Shown here: one piece after another, positions 29,765 to 38,464 of the stretch
Numbering within the stretch: the first letter of the stretch is position 1
How the letters are laid out: each line of letters opens with the position of its first letter
From: DASSKF01 sp035690725
GTDB taxonomy: Bacteria > Actinomycetota > Actinomycetes > Actinomycetales > Dermatophilaceae
Assembly (NCBI GenBank): GCA_035690725.1
Contig: DASSKF010000255.1
Location: 1-41,634, forward strand
Direction of reading: 5' to 3'
DNA length: 41,634 nt
The notes under the pieces: generated by a model
Told to the model about the DNA's origin: nothing
What the model saw: only the letters and a program-made list of their open reading frames with translations
Database searches by the model: none
Program-made: the position numbers and the translations under genes

Positions 29765-31093
29765 TCAGCTCTGGAAGATGGGCTCGAAGATCGAGTTCCA
29801 GGTGTCGATCTCCTCGAGCTTGAGCGTCCGTCCCGTGGAGACGGTGTCGTACGTCTTCTGGGTGGGGAAGACCGCGTAGCTGTGCGCCAGCTCGCGCAGG
29901 TACTTCGCGTCCCCCTTCTTCTTCGCCTTGTCGGCGTCCCGCAGGACGACCTGCTGGGCCTTGGGCACGGGGGTGACGTAGTTGACCCACTCGGCGACCT
30001 CGGCCGCGACCTTCGGCTGGTAGTAGTAGTCCATCAGCATGAGGGCGTCGACCGGGTGCTTGGCGTACTTGAGGATCAGGAAGTTGTCCGTCCAGAGCAG
30101 GCCGCCCTCGTCGGGGATGACGAACTTGAGGTTGGACCCCGACAGGTTGCTCTGGAAGATGTCGCCGGACCAGGCCTGGGTCACCCAGATGTCGCCGTTG
30201 ACGAGGGACTGCACGTAGTCCTGCTCGTAGTACTTGCGCACGTTCGGCTTCACCTTCTCCAGCCACGCGGCGGCCTTCTTCCAGTCCGCCTCGGTGGAGT
30301 GCGTCGCGTCGATCCCGAGCGCGAACATCGCGGCGTTGCCGAGCTCCCCGGCGTCGCCGAACATGCCGACCTTGCCCTTGAACTTCGGGTCGAGCAGGTC
30401 GTCGTAGCTCGTGATCTCCCTGCCGACCTTGTCCGGGTCGTACGCGATCCCGGAGAACCCGGCCTGCCACGGGATGCTGAAGCGGTTGCCGGGGTCGTAG
30501 TCGGGGTCCTTGTACTTGTCCCCGGCGTACTTGTCGAAGTTCGGCAGCTGGCCGTGGTCGAGCGGGACGAGGTAGCCGAGTGCGATGAGCCGGGTCAGCA
30601 CCTGCCCGTCGGAGATGACGGCGAGGTCGTAGCCGGTGCTCTGCCCGGCCTGCAGCGTCGGCCGGATCTTGGCGAAGAAGGACGGGTTGTCCTGGATGTC
30701 CTCCCGGTAGGAGACCTTGATGCCGCTCTCCTGCTCGAACTGCTCCAGGCTGGGGTGCTTGCCCTTGCCCGCGGTGTCGATGTAGAGCGGCCAGTTGGCC
30801 CAGACGAGCTGGCCGGTCTTCTTCTTGTCCGCCCAGTACGCCTCGACCGCGTCCTTGCTCGAAGCGCTTCCGGTGGACCCCGTCGCGCCCCCGCCGTTGC
30901 TCGCTGCCTGGCCCCCGACGCTGCAGGCGGACAGCAGTGCGCCTGCGCCGAGCGCGGCCGATCCGACCCCGCCCATGCGGAGGACGTCACGCCGGCTCAG
31001 GTGTGACAGCCGCGGCAGGGTGAGCCCGCGCCGGAGGGCCGGATCGACTCCCGTCTGGTCGGGGCCGGGGAAGTCGTGGTCGGTTCCCGTCAT
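29765..31093 (-). CDS. spermidine/putrescine ABC transporter substrate-binding lipoprotein (Tat-exported)
   Basis: A 442-residue binding protein of the PotD/PotF type. The twin-arginine motif 'SRRDVLRM' (33-40) precedes a hydrophobic stretch and a lipobox 'LLSAC' (Cys57), so it should be folded in the cytoplasm, exported by Tat and lipid-anchored. A Ser/Gly linker follows. Mature features are 'VWANWPLYIDT..GKHPSLEQFEQESGIKVSYREDIQDN', 'YDLAVISDGQVLTRLIALGYLVPLD', 'TDNFLILKYAKHPVDALMLMDYYYQPKVAAEVAEWVNYVTPV' and a C-terminal 'EEIDTWNSIFEPIF'. It delivers the polyamine to the two permeases. The start at 31093 has a GGAAGGGA Shine-Dalgarno. Confidence 0.94.
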   Translation of the reverse strand: MTGTDHDFPGPDQTGVDPALRRGLTLPRLSHLSRRDVLRMGGVGSAALGAGALLSACSVGGQAASNGGGATGSTGSASSKDAVEAYWADKKKTGQLVWANWPLYIDTAGKGKHPSLEQFEQESGIKVSYREDIQDNPSFFAKIRPTLQAGQSTGYDLAVISDGQVLTRLIALGYLVPLDHGQLPNFDKYAGDKYKDPDYDPGNRFSIPWQAGFSGIAYDPDKVGREITSYDDLLDPKFKGKVGMFGDAGELGNAAMFALGIDATHSTEADWKKAAAWLEKVKPNVRKYYEQDYVQSLVNGDIWVTQAWSGDIFQSNLSGSNLKFVIPDEGGLLWTDNFLILKYAKHPVDALMLMDYYYQPKVAAEVAEWVNYVTPVPKAQQVVLRDADKAKKKGDAKYLRELAHSYAVFPTQKTYDTVSTGRTLKLEEIDTWNSIFEPIFQS

Positions 31094-31136
31094 GAGTATG
31101 TCCCTTCCGGATGAATTACGAGGTCAACGTAACTTG

Positions 31137-31189
31137 TGACAACGGAAACGGCTAGGGTCTCGCCGAATCTGCTACGCAATTCGTTGTCA
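31137..31189 (-). promoter_or_regulatory. probable promoter of the binding-protein operon with CGTTGTCA inverted repeat
   Basis: CGTTGTCA occurs on the minus strand at 31144-31137 and on the plus strand at 31182-31189, an inverted pair with a 37-bp spacer. The minus-strand copy contains TTGTCA, which may be the -35, followed after 17 nt by GTAATT. GTTGTCA occurs again at 32946-32952 in the divergent region before the transaminase, so it could be a shared regulator half-site or just a recurring -35. Confidence 0.4.
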
Positions 31190-32857
31190 GGCAGTGACAT
31201 CATCGTCGTCCGACCAGACCCGGCGGCCGTCCACGTAGGTCGCCCGCACCCGCGTGTGGGCCAGGTCCTCCGGAGCGCCGGCGAGCGGGTCCCGGTCGAG
31301 CACGACGAGGTCGGCGGCACGGCCGGGCGCAATGGTGCCGCACTCGTCCGAGTGGTTCACGTGAGCCGATCCGGCGGTGTAGGCGGTGAGGGCGGCGACC
31401 GGGTCGAGCGCCTCCCCGGGAAGGAAGGGCGGCGCGCCGGGCTCGTCCGGCGCGGTGCGGTTCACCGCGACGTGGATGCCCTGCCACGGGTCCGGGCTGG
31501 ACACCGGCCAGTCGCTGCCGCCGGCGAGAACGGCGCCGGAGGCCAGCAGCGCGCCGAACGGGTACTGCCAGCGCGTGCGCTCCGCACCGAGGAACGGGAT
31601 GGTGAGCTCGTCCATCTGCGGCTCGTGCACCGCCCACAGCGGTTGCATGTTGGCGACCACGCCGAGCCGGCGGAAGCGCGGGACGTCGTCGGGGTGGATC
31701 ACCTGGATGTGGGCGAGGTGGTGGCGCAGGTCGTTGAAGCCGTTGCGCCGCCGGGCCTCCTCGACCGCGTCGAGGGCCTCGCGCACCGCACGGTCGCCGA
31801 TCGTGTGGACGTGCACCTGGAAGCCGGCGGCGTCCAGCGCCGGCACCGCCTCGCGGAGCAGCTGCGGGTCCACGAACGACAGTCCGCTGTTCGCGGTGGG
31901 CCGGCCGGCACCGTCCAGGTAGGGAGTCAGCATCGCGGCCGTGTGGTTCTCCGCGACCCCGTCCTGCATCACCTTGACGCTGGTGGGTCGCAGCCGCCCG
32001 CCGGACAGCTCGGCGCGCCGGGCGACGAGGTCGGGCACCTGCTCCAGGCCGCGGTCCCGACGCCACCACAGGGCACCGACCACCTTGGCGGTCAGCGAAC
32101 CGTCGGCGTCCGCCCGCCGGTAGGCGCCCGAGGCGTCGGTGAGGTTCGCGTAGCTGCCGAGGATGGCGTCCTGCCACCCGGTGATCCCGAGGGAGTGCAG
32201 GTAGCGCTGCGCCTCCAGCAGCCCGGCGAGCAGCTCGTCCTCCGAGGGGGGCGGCACCAGGCGCCCGACGAGGTCCATCGCGCCCTCGTGCAAGGTTCCG
32301 GCGGGGCGGCCCGCCGCGTCCCGCTCGATCCGCCCGTCCGACGGGTCGGGGGTGTGCTCGTCGACGCCGGCGAGCCGCAGCGCGAGGGAATTGACCCACG
32401 CCCCGTGGTGGTCCCGGTTGGGCAGGAACACGGGACGGTCGGGGACCACGAGGTCCAGGTCCGCGGCCGTGGGGGTGCCGCCCGGGAACGCCGCCATCGA
32501 CCAGCCGCCACCGAGGATCCACTCGGCACCCGGGTGAGCTCCGGCATACCGCTTGATCCGCGCGAGGTAGCCCTCACGCGTCCCCTCCCCGGACAGGTCG
32601 CAGCGCAGCCGCTCGAGCCCGCCCTGCACGGGGTGGACGTGCGCGTCCTGGACGCCGGGGACCAGCAGGCCACCGGAGAGGTCGACCACGTCCGTGCGCG
32701 GGCCGACCAGCCCGGCGACCTCGTCGCGCCCGACGGCCAGGACCCGGCCGTCCCGCACCGCCACGGCGTCCGTGAACCGGGCCGAGCCCGCGCCGCCCGC
32801 GGGGGGCGGGCAGAAGACGCGGCCTCCGGTGAAGACGAGGTCAGCGACGGTGGGCAT
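31187..32857 (-). CDS. YtcJ/NfdA-like metal-dependent amidohydrolase
   Basis: A 556-residue amidohydrolase. N-terminal beta-sandwich strands include 'DLVFTGGRVFCPP' and 'GRVLAVG..EVAGLV'. The first metal-binding pair is 'PGVQDAHVHP' (His73, His75). Other marks are 'SVKVMQDGVAENHTAAML', 'VHVHTIGDRAVREALDAVEEA', 'HHLAHIQVIHPDDVPRFRRLGVVANMQP', 'GGSDWPVSSPDPW' and 'GTIAPGRAADLVVLDRDPL'. Members include N-substituted formamide deformylase (NfdA) and many uncharacterised YtcJ proteins. Its place between two polyamine operons suggests deacylation of N-formyl- or N-acetyl-polyamines, which is an inference. It lies 93 bp upstream of, and in the same direction as, the binding-protein gene. Confidence 0.88.
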   Translation of the reverse strand: MPTVADLVFTGGRVFCPPPAGGAGSARFTDAVAVRDGRVLAVGRDEVAGLVGPRTDVVDLSGGLLVPGVQDAHVHPVQGGLERLRCDLSGEGTREGYLARIKRYAGAHPGAEWILGGGWSMAAFPGGTPTAADLDLVVPDRPVFLPNRDHHGAWVNSLALRLAGVDEHTPDPSDGRIERDAAGRPAGTLHEGAMDLVGRLVPPPSEDELLAGLLEAQRYLHSLGITGWQDAILGSYANLTDASGAYRRADADGSLTAKVVGALWWRRDRGLEQVPDLVARRAELSGGRLRPTSVKVMQDGVAENHTAAMLTPYLDGAGRPTANSGLSFVDPQLLREAVPALDAAGFQVHVHTIGDRAVREALDAVEEARRRNGFNDLRHHLAHIQVIHPDDVPRFRRLGVVANMQPLWAVHEPQMDELTIPFLGAERTRWQYPFGALLASGAVLAGGSDWPVSSPDPWQGIHVAVNRTAPDEPGAPPFLPGEALDPVAALTAYTAGSAHVNHSDECGTIAPGRAADLVVLDRDPLAGAPEDLAHTRVRATYVDGRRVWSDDDDVTA

Positions 32858-33006
32858 GGGCCTCCTCGACGGGGAACGGAAACCGACGCGACCGGCATAC
32901 GGAATCCGAAGGTGTGGGCCCTATTCAACGATCTATCCAGCGGCAGTTGTCAAGACCAGCGACGGATTCACTTGCCAAAGCACGAGCCGCCGGGCACGAT
33001 GACGGC

Positions 33007-34404
33007 ATGGCCATCGACGCATCGCTCGACCTTCGGGACACTGCCGACGCCTCCGTGCAACAGGCGGCCCGCGACCACCTCTGGATGCACTTCACCGACA
33101 TGTCGTCCTACGACGACCACGAGGTGCCGATCATCGTGCGCGGCGAGGGTGCCTACATCTACGATTCGCACGGGCGTCGGTACCTCGACGGCCTCGCCGG
33201 CCTGTTCGTCAGCCAGCTCGGGCACGGGCGCACCGAGCTCGCCGAGGCCGCCGCGCGCCAGGCCGGGCAGCTGGGCTTCATGCCGATCTGGTCCTACGCG
33301 CACCCGAACGCGGTCGAGCTCGCGCAGCGGCTGTCGACCTACACGCCGGGCGACCTGAACCGCGTGTTCTTCACCTCCGGTGGCGGTGAGGCGGTCGAGT
33401 CGGCGTGGAAGCTGGCCAAGCAGTACTTCAAGCTCACCGGCAGGCCCACGAAGCACAAGGTGCTCTCGCGTTCGATCGCCTACCACGGCACCACCCAGGG
33501 GGCGCTGTCGATCACCGGCCTGCCTGACCTCAAGGTGCCCTACGAGCCGCTGGTGCCGAGCACCTTCCGGGTGCCGAACACCAACATCTACCGCGCGCCG
33601 CTCCACGGCGACGACCCGGAGGCGTTCGGCCGCTGGGCCGCCGACCAGATCGCCGTCGCGATCGAGAACGAGGGTCCGGACTCGGTGGCGGCGATCTTCC
33701 TGGAGCCGGTGCAGAACTCCGGCGGCTGCTTCCCACCGCCCCCCGGCTACTTCCAGCGCGTGCGCGAGATCTGCGACGAGTATGACGTGCTGCTGGTGAG
33801 CGACGAGGTCATCTGCGCGTTCGGTCGGCTGGGCCACATGTTCGGCGCGGAGCGCTATGGCTACCAGCCGGACATCATCACTTGCGCAAAGGGCATCACC
33901 TCCGGCTACGCCCCGCTCGGCGCGATGATCGCCTCCGACAAGCTGTTCGAGCCGTTCGGCAAGGGGTCGGTGTTCTACCACGGCTACACGTTCGGCGGGC
34001 ACCCCGTCTCCACGGCGGTGGCCATGGCCAACCTCGACGTCTTCGAGCGCGAGGGCATCAACGAGCACGTGCGGGCCAACGAGGCGGCGTTCCGGCAGAC
34101 GCTGGAGAAGCTGCTCGACCTGCCGATCGTCGGCGACGTGCGCGGCGACGGGTACTTCTACGGGATCGAGCTGGTCAAGGACAAGGCCACCAAGGAGACC
34201 TTCACCGAGCAGGAGTGCGAGCACCTGCTGGCCGGGTTCCTCTCGCACGCGCTGTTCGACGCCGGCCTGTACTGCCGGGCGGACGACCGCGGCGAGCCGG
34301 TGGTCCAGCTGGCCCCGCCGTTGATCTGCGAGCAGCAGCAGTTCGACGAGATGGAGCAGATCCTGCGCTCGGTCCTCACCGAGGCCTGGAAGCGCGTGGG
34401 GTGA
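33007..34404 (+). CDS. class III (omega) aminotransferase, probable putrescine/polyamine transaminase
   Basis: A 465-residue fold-type I PLP enzyme. It has 'YIYDSHGRRYLDGLAGLFVSQLGHGR' near the N-terminus, 'FFTSGGGEAVESAWKLAKQYF', 'YHGTTQGALSITG', the PLP Asp266 in 'LLVSDEVICAFGR' and the PLP Lys295 in 'TCAKGITSGYAPLGAM'. It resembles SpuC-type putrescine:pyruvate and other omega-amine transaminases, which make 4-aminobutyraldehyde, the substrate of the dehydrogenase encoded at 28243-29694. A clear promoter precedes it: -35 TTGCCA (32972-32977), 17 bp, -10 CACGAT (32995-33000), then 6 nt to ATG 33007, so the mRNA is leaderless. Confidence 0.92.
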   Translation: MAIDASLDLRDTADASVQQAARDHLWMHFTDMSSYDDHEVPIIVRGEGAYIYDSHGRRYLDGLAGLFVSQLGHGRTELAEAAARQAGQLGFMPIWSYAHPNAVELAQRLSTYTPGDLNRVFFTSGGGEAVESAWKLAKQYFKLTGRPTKHKVLSRSIAYHGTTQGALSITGLPDLKVPYEPLVPSTFRVPNTNIYRAPLHGDDPEAFGRWAADQIAVAIENEGPDSVAAIFLEPVQNSGGCFPPPPGYFQRVREICDEYDVLLVSDEVICAFGRLGHMFGAERYGYQPDIITCAKGITSGYAPLGAMIASDKLFEPFGKGSVFYHGYTFGGHPVSTAVAMANLDVFEREGINEHVRANEAAFRQTLEKLLDLPIVGDVRGDGYFYGIELVKDKATKETFTEQECEHLLAGFLSHALFDAGLYCRADDRGEPVVQLAPPLICEQQQFDEMEQILRSVLTEAWKRVG

Positions 34405-34437
34405 CCCGACGATGACGAGACCGGCATGATGAGGGGC

Positions 34438-34959
34438 GTGGCGGGCGAGACAGGCGGCAGGGTCCGGGGCGGCCCCGGCAACGCGAACGGCAAGGGCAAC
34501 GGCGTCCATCCGTTCCACCTCGACGACGTCTCGAAGGCGATCATCGAGCAGCTGCAGCGCGACGGCCGGCTGTCCTACTCCTCGATCGGCAAGGCGGTCG
34601 GCCTGTCCGAGGCCGCGGTGCGGCAGCGGGTGCAGAAGCTCATCGACCACGGCGTCATGCAGATCGTCGCGGTCACCGACCCGCTGCAGCTCGGCTTCGC
34701 CCGGCAGGCGATGATCGGCATCCGGGCGGAGGGTGACCTCGAGCCGATCGCGGACGAGCTCGCCGAGATGCCCGAGGTCGACTACGTGACCATCACGGCC
34801 GGGTCCTTCGACCTGCTCGTGGAGGTGGTCTGCGAGAGCGACGAGCACCTGCTGGAGCTGCTGTCGCACCGGATCCGCGCGATCAAGGGCGTGCGCAGCA
34901 CCGAGTCGTTCATGTACCTGCGGCTGCACAAGCAGACCTACGCGTGGGGAGTGCGATGA
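34438..34959 (+). CDS. Lrp/AsnC family transcriptional regulator of the polyamine cluster
   Basis: A 173-residue regulator. A Gly/Asn-rich N-terminal tail precedes the HTH (~25-70, 'LDDVSKAIIEQLQRDGRLSYSSIGKAVGLSEAAVRQRVQKLIDHGVMQIVAV'). The RAM effector domain (~75-165) has 'RQAMIGIRAEGDLEPIADELAEMPEVDYVTITAGSFDLLVEVVCESDEHLLELL'. It lies between transaminase and oxidoreductase genes and overlaps the latter (ATGA), so it most likely senses a polyamine or its amino-acid product and controls this locus. GTG 34438 is chosen because CATGAT ends 7 nt upstream, the same geometry as other leaderless genes here; ATG 34426 (177 residues) is the alternative. Neither has a good Shine-Dalgarno. Confidence 0.9.
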   Translation: MAGETGGRVRGGPGNANGKGNGVHPFHLDDVSKAIIEQLQRDGRLSYSSIGKAVGLSEAAVRQRVQKLIDHGVMQIVAVTDPLQLGFARQAMIGIRAEGDLEPIADELAEMPEVDYVTITAGSFDLLVEVVCESDEHLLELLSHRIRAIKGVRSTESFMYLRLHKQTYAWGVR

Positions 34960-36359
34960 GCCCGACCAGCTCCGCGGCCCTGGCCGCCCTGCCGTCGTTG
35001 TGGCTGCAGGACTGTGGTGACGACCTGACCCGCCGACCCGCCCTGCCCGGGCCCACCGACGCCGACGTCGCCATCGTCGGAGCGGGGTTCACCGGGCTGT
35101 GGACCGCCTACTACCTCGCCCGGATCGACCCCTCCCTGCGGATCGTCGTCCTGGAGCGGGAGTTCGCCGGCTTCGGCGCCTCCGGCCGCAACGGCGGGTG
35201 GGCGTCCGCCCTGTTTCCGGCGTCCCGCTCGGTCCTCGCCCGGCTGCCCGGGGCGACGCCCGACAGCGCGAAGCGGCTGGTCCACCAGATGCGCAGCAGC
35301 GTCGACGAGGTGGCCAAGGTGTCCGCCGAGGAGGGGGTCGACGCGCACTTCCACAAGGGCGGCACCGTCGCCTTCGCCCGCAGCGAGGGACAGCTCGCCC
35401 GTGCGCGCGTCGAGGTGGCCGAGGCCCGTCGCTGGGGGGACACCGAGGAGGACCTGCGGCTGCTGGACGCGGCGGAGACACGCTCGGTGGCCCGCGCGAG
35501 CGAGGTCGTGGGGGGGACCTTCACCCCGCACTGCGCCCGGATCCATCCGGCCCGGCTGGTTCGGGGGCTGGCCCGCGCCGCCGAGCGACGGGGCGTGGTC
35601 ATCCACGAGGGCACGTCGGCCCGCTCGGTCTCACCGGGCCGCGTCGACACCCCGGTGGGACCGGTCCGGGCGGACGTCGTCCTCCGTGCCACGGAGGGCT
35701 ACACCCCGACCCTCGACGGCCTGCGCCGCGAGGTGGTGCCGATCTACTCGCTCATCGTCGCCACCGAGCCGCTGCCCGAATCCGTCTGGGAACAGGTCGG
35801 TCTGGACGACCGACCGACCTTCAGCGACCACCGCAACCTCATCATCTACGGCCAGCGCACTGAGGACGGACGGATCGTGTTCGGTGGGCGGGGCGCTCCC
35901 TACCACTTCGGGTCCGGCATCCGTCCCGGGTACGACCTCGACGAGGGCGTGTTCGGTGCTCTGCGCCACACCCTGGTCGACCTGTTCCCGGCACTCGGCG
36001 ACGTGCGGTTCACCCACTCCTGGGGCGGCTGCCTCGGCGTGCCGCGCGACTGGACCGCGTCGGTCGGCCTCGACCGGAGCACCGGGATCGGCTGGGCCGG
36101 TGGCTACGTCGGTGACGGGGTCACCACGACGAACCTGGCCGGGCGGACCCTCGCCGACCTCGTGACCGGGCGCTCCAGCGACCTCGTGGACCTGCCCTGG
36201 GTGAACCACCGCTCTCCCCGCTGGGAGCCGGAACCCCTGCGCTGGCTCGGGATCAACGCGAGCTTCCAGGTGATGCGGCTCGCGGACGAGGAGGAACGGC
36301 TCACGCGCCGGCCCAGCCTCATCGCCCGGGGGATGTCCCGCTTCCTCGGCGGCCACTGA
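34956..36359 (+). CDS. FAD-dependent oxidoreductase, DAO/PuuB-like (second copy)
   Basis: A 467-residue flavoprotein similar in layout to the one at 23880-25295. The FAD motif is 'ADVAIVGAGFTGLWTAYYLA' (GAGFTG), followed by 'VLEREFAGFGASGRNGGWASALFPAS' and 'VRFTHSWGGCLGVPRDWTASVGLDRSTGIGWAGGYVGDGVTTTNLAGRTLADLV'. The substrate domain differs strongly from the first copy, so the two probably handle different amines. It is the last gene of the transaminase-Lrp operon, and its ATG lies in the stop region of the regulator. Amine or N-methyl amino acid oxidation yielding H2O2 is the general activity of the family. Confidence 0.88.
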   Translation: MSPTSSAALAALPSLWLQDCGDDLTRRPALPGPTDADVAIVGAGFTGLWTAYYLARIDPSLRIVVLEREFAGFGASGRNGGWASALFPASRSVLARLPGATPDSAKRLVHQMRSSVDEVAKVSAEEGVDAHFHKGGTVAFARSEGQLARARVEVAEARRWGDTEEDLRLLDAAETRSVARASEVVGGTFTPHCARIHPARLVRGLARAAERRGVVIHEGTSARSVSPGRVDTPVGPVRADVVLRATEGYTPTLDGLRREVVPIYSLIVATEPLPESVWEQVGLDDRPTFSDHRNLIIYGQRTEDGRIVFGGRGAPYHFGSGIRPGYDLDEGVFGALRHTLVDLFPALGDVRFTHSWGGCLGVPRDWTASVGLDRSTGIGWAGGYVGDGVTTTNLAGRTLADLVTGRSSDLVDLPWVNHRSPRWEPEPLRWLGINASFQVMRLADEEERLTRRPSLIARGMSRFLGGH

Positions 36360-36390
36360 CCACCTCGGCGGCGTCTTCCCTCGGGGGAGC

Positions 36391-36927
36391 TCAGTCCTCG
36401 ACCTTGTGGCCCAGGTGAGGGCCCGGCCAGCGGGCGGTGGTGAAGCCCTCCTGGGTCGCGCGCTCGACCGCCTGCTGGATGATCTGCTCGGCGTCGGCGC
36501 GGCCACCCCAGTGGGCGCCCTCGACGGACTTGCCGGGCTCGAGGTCCTTGTAGACCTCGAAGAAGTGCTGGATCTCCAAGCGGTCGAACTCGCTGATGTG
36601 CTCCAGCTCGGTGATGTGCTCCTGCCGCGGGTCGCCCGCCGGGACGCACAGCACCTTGTCGTCGCCACCCGCCTCGTCCCGCATCCGGAACATGCCGATC
36701 GGGCGGGCCGACACGAGGCAGCCGGGCCACGTCGGCTCCTCCAGGAGGACCAGGGCGTCGAGTGGGTCGCCGTCCTCGCCCAGGGTGTCCTCGATGTAGC
36801 CGTAGTCCGCCGGGTAGCGGGTCGAGGTGAACAGCATGCGGTCGAGCCGGATGCGCCCCGTCTTGTGGTCGACCTCGTACTTGTTGCGCTGTCCCTGGGG
36901 GATCTCGATGGTGACGTCGAACTGCAT
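36391..36927 (-). CDS. ppa: inorganic pyrophosphatase
   Basis: A 178-residue family I soluble pyrophosphatase that splits PPi to phosphate and drives biosynthetic reactions forward. Motifs are 'TIEIPQGQRNKYEVDHKTGRIRLDR', 'YPADYGYIEDTLGEDGDPLDALVL' (the D-x-D-P-x-D metal site), 'IGMFRMRDEAGGDDKVLCVP' and 'HFFEVYKDLEPGK'. Length matches the bacterial hexameric type. ATG 36927 gives the standard N-terminus (MQFDVTIEIP); an upstream open frame to 37011 has no similarity. It diverges from dacB, with 86 bp between starts, as in mycobacteria. Confidence 0.96.
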   Translation of the reverse strand: MQFDVTIEIPQGQRNKYEVDHKTGRIRLDRMLFTSTRYPADYGYIEDTLGEDGDPLDALVLLEEPTWPGCLVSARPIGMFRMRDEAGGDDKVLCVPAGDPRQEHITELEHISEFDRLEIQHFFEVYKDLEPGKSVEGAHWGGRADAEQIIQQAVERATQEGFTTARWPGPHLGHKVED

Positions 36928-37013
36928 GTGCGGCCCCTTTGGTGGACGTGGCGTGGCATAGGCTCGAGCGCAAGTCTCGCCCATCACCTCTGTCCGGCGG
37001 AAAGGGGGCACAC

Positions 37014-38459
37014 GTGCGTCGCTGGCCGCTGGTGCTCGGCGTCGTGGTGGTGCTCGTCCTCGCGCTCGCCGGCTACACCACGCTCGACGTCTACGACCGG
37101 GTCCCCGGCGTGCTCACGCTCAGCGGGGCGTCCCAGCAGCAGGAGACGTCCTCGCGGCCCGGGGAGGGCCGCTCGGCGGGCGCGTCCGTCGTCCACGGCC
37201 CGGTCCCCGACGTGGCCGGGGCGCCGGCGCTGGCGGCGGTCGACGGGACCGCGCCGCAGCCGACCCGCCGGGGGATCGAGCGTGCCCTGCGCGACGAGCT
37301 CCGCGACCCACGCCTGGGCGGGCTGGTCGGGGCGACCGTCCGGGACGGACGCACGGGCGAGCACCTCCTGGACCTGCACGCCGACCGGCCGATGACGCCG
37401 GCGTCGAACACCAAGCTGCTCACCGCCGCGGCCGTCAGCCACACCCTCGACCTGTCCCGGACCCTCGAAACGACCGTCGTGCAGGGCAGCGACCGCGGTG
37501 AGGTCGTGCTGGTCTCGGGCGGCGACACGATGCTCGCGCGGGGGCGGAGCCACCCGGACCGCGTGGCCGGCCACGCCGGGCTCGGGAGCCTGGCGGGCCA
37601 GGTCGCCGACGCGCTGAAGGAGCGCGGCGTGCACCGGGTGCGGCTGGGCCTCGACGACACCTTCGCCGACGGGGAGCCCTACGCGCCCGGGTGGTCCCAG
37701 GCCGTCATCGACCACGGCTTCGTCGGCCCCGTCACCACCCTGGGGCTGGCCGACGAGCGCGCGGACGACATCCACGCCGCCCCCCGGGACACCGCGATGA
37801 GCGCCGCCCGGGTGTTCGTCGAGCAGCTCGAGCGACGCGGCGTCCGGGTCACGGGAGAGGTGACCCGGACCTCCGCACCCAGGCAGGCCCGCACCCTGGG
37901 AGTCGTCCGCTCGGCGCCCCTGGAGGACGTGCTGGCCCACGCCCTGCAGGAGAGCGACAACGCCCTCACCGAGGAGCTGGCCCGGATCGCCGCGGTCCAC
38001 AGTGGTCGGCCGGCCACCTTCGGCGCCACCGCCGACTGGGTGGAGCACACGGTGCACGCGATCGGCGTCGACACCACCGGGGTGCGGCTGGCGGACTCCT
38101 GCGGTCTCTCCGACGGGACGAGGATCCCGCCCCGGGTCATCGGCGACGTCCTCGGGCTCGCGCTCGACGGGCAGCACGCCGCCTTCCGGGAGGTGGTGGC
38201 GAAGCTCCCGGTGGCCGGGCTCAACGGCACCCTCCACGACCGCTTCCTGCTCCCGAAGGGGGTGGACGCGGCGGGACTGGCCCGCGCCAAGACCGGGTCC
38301 CTGCCGGGCGTCAGCGCGCTCGCGGGCACCGTCGTCGACCGCGAGGGGCGGCTGCTGCTGTTCGCCCTGATCGCGAACCGGTCCGGCAACCCGATCGAGA
38401 CGCGGGCCGCCCTCGACCGGGTGGTCGCGGCGCTCGCCGACTGCGGCTGCCGCCGCTGA
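37014..38459 (+). CDS. dacB: D-alanyl-D-alanine carboxypeptidase/endopeptidase (PBP4 type)
   Basis: A 481-residue exported penicillin-binding protein of class C. An N-terminal membrane/signal segment (~4-20) precedes an Ala/Ser-rich linker to ~85. Active-site motifs are S-x-x-K at 131-134 ('PASNTKLLT'), S-x-N at 314-316 ('ESDNALTEE') and K-T-G at 426-428 ('RAKTGSLPG'). It trims stem peptides and cuts cross-links in peptidoglycan. GTG 37014 has an AAAGGGGG Shine-Dalgarno; the open frame starts earlier (36939) but lacks a signal there. A remarkable repeat/hairpin array begins 5 bp after the stop. Confidence 0.93.
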   Translation: MRRWPLVLGVVVVLVLALAGYTTLDVYDRVPGVLTLSGASQQQETSSRPGEGRSAGASVVHGPVPDVAGAPALAAVDGTAPQPTRRGIERALRDELRDPRLGGLVGATVRDGRTGEHLLDLHADRPMTPASNTKLLTAAAVSHTLDLSRTLETTVVQGSDRGEVVLVSGGDTMLARGRSHPDRVAGHAGLGSLAGQVADALKERGVHRVRLGLDDTFADGEPYAPGWSQAVIDHGFVGPVTTLGLADERADDIHAAPRDTAMSAARVFVEQLERRGVRVTGEVTRTSAPRQARTLGVVRSAPLEDVLAHALQESDNALTEELARIAAVHSGRPATFGATADWVEHTVHAIGVDTTGVRLADSCGLSDGTRIPPRVIGDVLGLALDGQHAAFREVVAKLPVAGLNGTLHDRFLLPKGVDAAGLARAKTGSLPGVSALAGTVVDREGRLLLFALIANRSGNPIETRAALDRVVAALADCGCRR

Positions 38460-38464
38460 CGCGA

